Below, piece after piece: positions 5,801 to 8,953 of a stretch of DNA of 8,953 nucleotides. The translations under genes and the position numbers were made by a program. Under the pieces are notes generated by a model, which ran no database searches, was not told the origin of the DNA, and saw nothing but the letters and a program-made list of their open reading frames with translations. The stretch is from an uncultured Elusimicrobia bacterium. GTDB lineage: Bacteria; Elusimicrobiota; Endomicrobiia; Endomicrobiales; Endomicrobiaceae. The DNA is taken from assembly GCA_937916125.1 (NCBI GenBank), contig CALGGE010000054.1, positions 1 to 8,953 of the forward strand, read 5' to 3'. The stretch's first letter is position 1, and the number at the start of each line of letters is the position of its first letter.

Positions 5801-7129
5801 TTAATAGTTTACCAAATATCTGTCAATTTCCCACTGGTGAACTTTTGTTCTGTAATTGTCCCACTCGTCTATCTTTGCCTGAGCATAAAGGTTAAATGAA
5901 TATTCTCCCAATGTCTGTTTCATCAATTCGCTCTTCTGCATAGCCTTTACTGCATTTATCAAGTTGTGAGGTAAGCTTTCTATTCCTGCTTCATCTCTTT
6001 CGGCTTTTGTCATTTTAAAAATATTTTTGTCGGTAGAATGTTTTACTTCCAAATTATTCTTTATTCCGTCGAGTCCTGCAGCTAAACATGCGGACAACAA
6101 GAAATACGGATTTGCTGCCGGATCCGGACATCTCAATTCTATTCTTGTAGATGCTCCTCTTGCAGCAGGAATTCTTACCAACGGACTTCTGTTGCTTGCA
6201 GACCAAGCTATGTAAACAGGAGCTTCATATCCGGGAACAAGTCTTTTATAAGAATTTACCAACGGGTTGGATATTGCTGCCATTGATTTGATATTCTTCA
6301 TTATACCGGCAATGTAACTATATGCTGTTTTAGAAAGACCGATTTTATCTTTTGGATCATAAAATGCATTTTTACCGTCTTTAAATAAAGACTGATTTGT
6401 ATGCATTCCCGAACCGTTTATTCCGAAAATAGGCTTAGGCATAAATGTTGCATGAAGTCCGTGTTTCTGTGCAATTGTCTTTGCAACTAATTTAAATGTA
6501 TTGATGTTATCTGCAGTCTTTAATGCTTCCGCATATTTAAAATCTATTTCGTGTTGTCCTCTTGCAACTTCATGGTGAGAAGCTTCAATTTCAAAACCCA
6601 TACTTTCAAGTGTTAAGCACATATCTCTTCTAACACTTTCTCCCAAATCTATCGGTGCAAGGTCAAAATATCCCGCATCATCGTGAGTTTGTGTTGTAGG
6701 CTTTCCTTTCTCGTCGGTAAGGAATAAGAAAAATTCAAGTTCCGGACCAACATTAAAAGTATATCCCAATTCTGCTGCAGCTTTTAAGTTTCTCTTTAAA
6801 ATATTTCTCGGGCAACCTTCAAAAGGTTTTCCGTCGGGAGTATATATGTCGCAGATTAATCTTGCAACTTTACCGTTTTGCGGTCTCCACGGGAAAATAA
6901 CAAAAGTATCCGGATCGGGATACAAATACATATCGCTTTCTTCAATTCTTGTAAAACCTTCAATTGAAGAACCGTCGAGCATACATTTGTTGTCTAATGC
7001 TTTTTCAATTTGGCTTGCAGTTATTGCAACATTTTTTAATTGACCGAAAATGTCGGTAAACTGCAACCTGATAAACTCTACATTTTGTTCCTTAACCAGC
7101 TTGATAATGTCCTGCTTTGTGTAACCCAT
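5801..7129 (-). CDS. glnA: Glutamine synthetase, type I (alpha)
   Basis: This 442-residue enzyme makes glutamine from glutamate, ammonia and ATP; the family forms cytoplasmic dodecamers. Visible signatures are DGSSIEGF (52-59), the GPELEFF metal-binding strand (128-134), the ATP-region motif KPIFGINGSGMHTN (232-245), NSYKRLVPGYEAP (292-304) with the flap glutamate E302, NRSPLVRIPAARG (313-325) and ELRCPDPAANPY (331-342). The length, and the absence of the extra insertion and adenylylation-tyrosine segment of the beta type, place it in GSI-alpha. Arg61 in GFTRIEESD matches the Bacillus residue linked to glutamine feedback, so direct feedback inhibition is likely (inference). The start is supported by AAGGAG with a 6-nt spacer. 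Its long upstream region holds a promoter, a terminator hairpin and other stems, suggesting leader-based control. Confidence 0.98.
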   Translation of the reverse strand: MGYTKQDIIKLVKEQNVEFIRLQFTDIFGQLKNVAITASQIEKALDNKCMLDGSSIEGFTRIEESDMYLYPDPDTFVIFPWRPQNGKVARLICDIYTPDGKPFEGCPRNILKRNLKAAAELGYTFNVGPELEFFLFLTDEKGKPTTQTHDDAGYFDLAPIDLGESVRRDMCLTLESMGFEIEASHHEVARGQHEIDFKYAEALKTADNINTFKLVAKTIAQKHGLHATFMPKPIFGINGSGMHTNQSLFKDGKNAFYDPKDKIGLSKTAYSYIAGIMKNIKSMAAISNPLVNSYKRLVPGYEAPVYIAWSASNRSPLVRIPAARGASTRIELRCPDPAANPYFLLSACLAAGLDGIKNNLEVKHSTDKNIFKMTKAERDEAGIESLPHNLINAVKAMQKSELMKQTLGEYSFNLYAQAKIDEWDNYRTKVHQWEIDRYLVNY

Positions 7130-7143
7130 TGTTTTCTCCTTTT

Positions 7144-7184
7144 TTTATAGCGGTCGGCTTTGCCTTTTTGCTTACAGCTATAAA
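7144..7184 (-). promoter_or_regulatory. Hairpin abutting the glnA ribosome site
   Basis: TTTATAGC (7144-7151) and GCTATAAA (7177-7184) form an 8-bp stem. The interior includes a GGC TTT GCC mini-palindrome (7156-7164). On the minus strand the 3' arm ends 2 nt before AAGGAG (7141-7136), so folding could influence access to the ribosome site. No riboswitch consensus is recognised. Confidence 0.5.
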
Positions 7185-7219
7185 GTATTTTTTTTCTTTG
7201 CAAAATTTTATATTTTCAA

Positions 7220-7264
7220 AGCAAAGAGGCTAAAAAGATTTTCAATCTCTTTAGCCTCTTTGCT
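7220..7264 (-). promoter_or_regulatory. 21-bp hairpin in the glnA leader region
   Basis: Arms 7220-7240 and 7244-7264 pair over 21 positions with a 3-nt loop and one non-Watson-Crick position. That position is G-U when transcribed from the minus strand but A-C from the plus strand, which favours function in the glnA-sense RNA. No T-run follows on the minus strand, so it is not a canonical terminator. Its 5' side begins ATTTAGCAAAGAGGCT, similar to the terminator hairpin further upstream. Confidence 0.75.
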
Positions 7265-7320
7265 AAATACTTGTTTAAAATTTAAAAAATTTTATTTATA
7301 TCAATTAACAACTTTTTGTC

Positions 7321-7354
7321 ATTGCGAGAAAATTTTTAAAATTTTTGTGGCAAT
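7321..7354. repeat. ATTGCGAG-type palindromic repeat, degenerate
   Basis: ATTGCGAG at 7321-7328 and GTGGCAAT at 7347-7354 frame a perfect tandem AAAATTTTT x2 (7329-7346). The end sequences resemble the dispersed GTCATTGCGAG…GTGGCAAT repeats I recall from many bacterial genomes. The match is from memory and the centre here is diverged. Confidence 0.5.
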
Positions 7355-7362
7355 ATCGTCGT

Positions 7363-7394
7363 TTCCATACTTCCATACATCTATACTTCTATGA
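7363..7394. repeat. Octamer array in glnA upstream region
   Basis: Four 8-nt units, TTCCATAC, TTCCATAC, ATCTATAC and TTCTATGA, are in tandem. The reverse strand contains GTATAGATGTAT, nearly repeated as GTATGGATGTAT at about 8811-8822. Confidence 0.75.
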
Positions 7395-7397
7395 ATC

Positions 7398-7435
7398 AAA
7401 AAAAGGTGCTTAAAGTTTTTACTTTAAGCATCTTT
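7398..7435 (-). terminator. Intrinsic terminator or attenuator upstream of glnA
   Basis: On the minus strand TGCTTAAAGT, AAAA and ACTTTAAGCA form a perfect 10-bp hairpin (7430-7407) followed by CC and seven T residues (7404-7398), the form of an intrinsic terminator. It begins about 30 nt after the start predicted from the promoter at 7467-7495 and lies about 270 nt before the glnA ATG. It may attenuate glnA transcription, end a roughly 60-nt small RNA, or terminate transcripts coming from the oxidoreductase gene. Confidence 0.75.
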
Positions 7436-7466
7436 GCTAAATTCTTTTTATTAAGTTGTTGGCATA

Positions 7467-7495
7467 ATTGTATAACAAAAAAATTTTTTTGTCAA
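7467..7495 (-). promoter_or_regulatory. Strong sigma70-type promoter upstream of glnA
   Basis: On the minus strand a perfect TTGACA (7495-7490) is followed after exactly 17 nt by TACAAT (7472-7467; five of six consensus bases), predicting a start near 7460. The first gene downstream is glnA. The spacer is a run of A then T, which may be intrinsically bent. Confidence 0.75.
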
Positions 7496-7593
7496 ATTTT
7501 TTTTGCTAAAAGATTTTGTTTCTTTTTATTACCATTTTGCCAATAGTCAAAGGTATCTATATCTACAACTGTTATATTTCCGTCTCTTTCATT
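7492..7593 (-). pseudogene. Orphan 34-codon open frame, possibly frameshifted small gene
   Basis: An open minus-strand frame reads NERDGNITVVDIDTFDYWQN and continues to a lysine-rich tail ending in TGA at 7492-7494. It has no in-frame start codon and no clear ribosome site. An ATG at 7592 begins MKE in another frame and meets a stop six codons on, so a single-base shift would join it to this frame. The composition looks protein-like (Asp, Val, Trp, Tyr), but the length is within chance for AT-rich DNA. I do not recognise a family. The glnA promoter's -35 box overlaps its stop. Confidence 0.2.
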
Positions 7594-7599
7594 TTTTTA

Positions 7600-7808
7600 T
7601 GTTTTATTTTATTTCAGCAAAAATATTATACCATACCAAGTGGACAGCAGTGTGTCGCAAACAAATTGTTTTACAGATTTCAAAAGGATTAAACAAACGG
7701 ACAGAATGCTATCGCTTTTGTTTTATAAAATAAATTAAAATAAAGAATTGCAGCAAGTATGAAGAATGACCGAACCATACAATAAATCTTTGTCTCTTGA
7801 AAGTTTAT
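7600..7808. other. Non-coding stretch after the oxidoreductase gene
   Basis: No supported gene, RNA or convincing terminator is seen between the oxidoreductase stop and the open frame at 7492-7593. The only notable item is the extended -10 sequence at 7625-7633. Plus-strand open frames here have low-complexity composition and no ribosome site. Confidence 0.5.
7625..7633 (-). promoter_or_regulatory. Possible extended -10 promoter
   Basis: TGGTATAAT on the minus strand is a perfect extended -10 box (TGn plus TATAAT), with a predicted start near 7618. No good -35 hexamer is found at 16-19 nt, which extended -10 promoters can tolerate. It would transcribe the orphan open frame at 7492-7593 and the glnA leader. 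Confidence 0.35.
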
Positions 7809-8756
7809 TTATATCTTTACAACAATTTTTCCGTTTATCATTCCGCTATCTTGTGCAATGACGGCATTTTTAATATCTTCAAAATCAAAAACTTTACCGA
7901 TTTTAGGGACAATATTTTTATCGTTTAAAAAATTGAAGATATCTTTTATAACTTTTTGTGTCGGATAGTTTGAAAAAAAACCGGTAAGATATACACCGTT
8001 GGGAATATCTTTTATAGGATCAAAATTGTTAAGTTCATATACTCCGCCCAAAATTCCGGTATTACAAACTATTGCACCTTTTTCTACACAGGTAAGTGTA
8101 TCTTTTAAATTTTTAGGACCTACCAAATCGAGAACTTTTGTTATGCCTTTAACTTTTCCGGTAAGTGTTCCGGTATCTATAACGGCTTCGTCAGCTTCAT
8201 TAAGATATTTCAGTTTATTTTCTTTATGTGTAGTGGCAACAACTTTACAACCTAATGCTTTTGCTATTTGTATTGCGGCATAACCTAATGCACATGTTGC
8301 TCCGCGAACAAGTAAAGTGTCGGATTGTTTTAATTGCAAACATTCAAAAAGCGAACCCCATGCGGTAAAAAATGTTTCCGGTATTGCTCCGAGTTGGTCC
8401 CATGTTAATTTGCTTTCTATTGAAAATACATTTTTCTGCGGTAAAAGAGCATACTCGGCATAACTGCCGTTAAAACTTCTGCCCATTCCACCCATTAAAG
8501 CCACAACTTTTTGTCCGTTTTTAAAATTACTGTCCGAACAATCTTTTATTATTCCCACACATTCTATTCCCGGTATTACAGACTTTTGAATATAACTTTC
8601 ATTTATTTCTTCCAATCTTAAAATTTTTTCGGAATGGTTCATACCGAATGCTTTAACTTCAACAAGTACCCAACCGGGCTTTACTTTCGGTATTTCAACT
8701 TCCGAAAGTTTTATATTTTGTGCCGGTGTTATTTTATCTATTACAACCGCTTTCAT
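7809..8756 (-). CDS. Zinc-free MDR / quinone oxidoreductase-like protein
   Basis: This 315-residue medium-chain dehydrogenase/reductase has a GroES-like N-terminal half and a Rossmann half. FGMNHSE (37-43) sits where zinc-dependent alcohol dehydrogenases carry the catalytic cysteine, so zinc catalysis is not expected. PGIECVGII (62-70) is the conserved family turn, and RGATCALGYAAIQIAKALG (151-169) is the NADPH-binding loop in a GxTxxLG form typical of quinone oxidoreductases. The C-terminus NGKIVVKI matches the family end. Known relatives reduce quinones, enals or other electrophiles with NADPH; the substrate cannot be read from the sequence. The ATG is preceded by AAGGAA about 8 nt upstream. 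It follows the radical SAM gene by 77 nt, so the two may be co-transcribed. Its relation to nitrogen assimilation is unclear. Confidence 0.9.
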   Translation of the reverse strand: MKAVVIDKITPAQNIKLSEVEIPKVKPGWVLVEVKAFGMNHSEKILRLEEINESYIQKSVIPGIECVGIIKDCSDSNFKNGQKVVALMGGMGRSFNGSYAEYALLPQKNVFSIESKLTWDQLGAIPETFFTAWGSLFECLQLKQSDTLLVRGATCALGYAAIQIAKALGCKVVATTHKENKLKYLNEADEAVIDTGTLTGKVKGITKVLDLVGPKNLKDTLTCVEKGAIVCNTGILGGVYELNNFDPIKDIPNGVYLTGFFSNYPTQKVIKDIFNFLNDKNIVPKIGKVFDFEDIKNAVIAQDSGMINGKIVVKI

Positions 8757-8800
8757 TTTTTATTTCCTTAAATTATTAACAGTTTTTTCAAGCAAAATAT

Positions 8801-8824
8801 CAATACTTTTATACATCCATACCT
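8801..8824. repeat. Short octamer array between oxidoreductase and radical SAM genes
   Basis: CAATACTT, TTATACAT and CCATACCT continue the 8-nt periodicity seen at 7363-7394. Read on the minus strand, GTATGGATGTAT matches GTATAGATGTAT there with one difference, and AAGTAT follows 2 nt later in both. Confidence 0.5.
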
Positions 8825-8833
8825 CAAAAATGC

Positions 8834-8953
8834 TTAGAATTGTTTCCAGCATTGCGGGTCTGCCGAATAAAAATTGTGTGTTTTTCCGTAAGCAACGGCA
8901 GGACATCCTCTGCAAAATGCCAATAATTCGCATTTTGAACATTTCTCAAATTT
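8834..8953 (-). CDS. Radical SAM/SPASM protein, C-terminal end (partial)
   Basis: Only the last 39 residues are in the window; the 5' part lies beyond the edge. The visible segment has CSKCELLAFCRGCPAVAY, then DPQCWK and a stop codon. The CxxCxxxxxCxxC spacing followed by a further cysteine before the C-terminus is the SPASM pattern that binds an auxiliary [4Fe-4S] cluster in radical SAM maturases. Known relatives modify ribosomal peptides, heme precursors or enzyme cofactors; which applies cannot be decided without the N-terminal radical SAM core and neighbours. An overlapping 60-codon frame with a start codon exists here in another frame, but this one has the family signature. It lies 77 nt before the oxidoreductase gene, on the same strand. 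Confidence 0.85.
   Translation of the reverse strand, partial: KFEKCSKCELLAFCRGCPAVAYGKTHNFYSADPQCWKQF

Noticed and set aside
7130..7460. Known glnA leader elements (ANTAR target, T-box, cyanobacterial glutamine riboswitch)
   Set aside because: No paired hexaloop hairpins, T-box sequence or glutamine-riboswitch consensus could be found by eye.
7503..7733. Plus-strand 76-codon frame
   Set aside because: Phe/Tyr/Leu-rich low-complexity translation, no ribosome site, and it overlaps minus-strand promoter elements.
8775..8803. TTGATA-N17-GTTAAT as a promoter for the oxidoreductase gene
   Set aside because: The -10 match is poor and the leader would be very short; co-transcription with the radical SAM gene is as likely.
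8760..8942. 60-codon minus-strand frame with ATG
   Set aside because: It overlaps the SPASM-motif frame in another phase and has no recognisable motif.
1..8953. tRNA or rRNA genes
   Set aside because: No cloverleaf with TTCRA-type arm or conserved rRNA segment was recognised on either strand.

Overview
The window is AT-rich bacterial DNA in which every recognisable gene lies on the minus strand. It is a nitrogen-assimilation locus of what looks like an anaerobe. The evidence is a Bacillus/Clostridia-type glutamine synthetase, an archaeal-type split glutamate synthase fed by iron-sulfur and flavin proteins, a radical SAM/SPASM protein, and abundant cysteine-cluster ferredoxin domains. No rRNA or tRNA is present, so the taxon stays open. 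A low-GC clostridial, thermotogal or elusimicrobial lineage would fit; this is inference.

Layout in transcription order (high to low coordinates): (1) the C-terminal end of a radical SAM/SPASM protein, cut by the window edge (8834-8953); (2) a zinc-free MDR/quinone oxidoreductase-like protein (7809-8756); (3) a 679-base non-coding stretch (7130-7808) with two promoter-like sites, an intrinsic terminator, a 21-bp hairpin, palindromic repeats and an orphan 34-codon open frame; (4) glnA (5801-7129); (5) a 170-base spacer filled by octamer arrays around a palindrome; (6) five closely spaced genes for split glutamate synthase: glutaminase subunit (4545-5630), FMN synthase subunit with fused ferredoxin (3043-4548), four-cluster ferredoxin (2584-3033), FAD/NAD(P) oxidoreductase (1155-2405) and GXGXG subunit (412-1152); (7) a decayed 3' fragment of a zeta-toxin-like kinase gene (249-386); (8) a compact promoter-hairpins-terminator unit (about 23-228) that could encode a small RNA.

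Together glnA and the glt genes form the GS/GOGAT cycle: GlnA fixes ammonium into glutamine, the Ntn-hydrolase subunit releases ammonia from glutamine, and the FMN subunit reductively aminates 2-oxoglutarate. Electrons probably arrive through the four-cluster ferredoxin and the flavoprotein, because no classical GltD is present. Translation of the glt genes appears coupled: there is one ATGA overlap, and two ribosome sites are embedded in the preceding gene's last codons.

The least explained parts are non-coding: a putative glnA leader with a strong promoter followed within about 30-60 nt by a terminator hairpin, spacers built from 8-nt-period repeats of several different unit sequences, and the small transcription unit at the low-coordinate end. 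All calls come from reading the sequence; no database search was possible.
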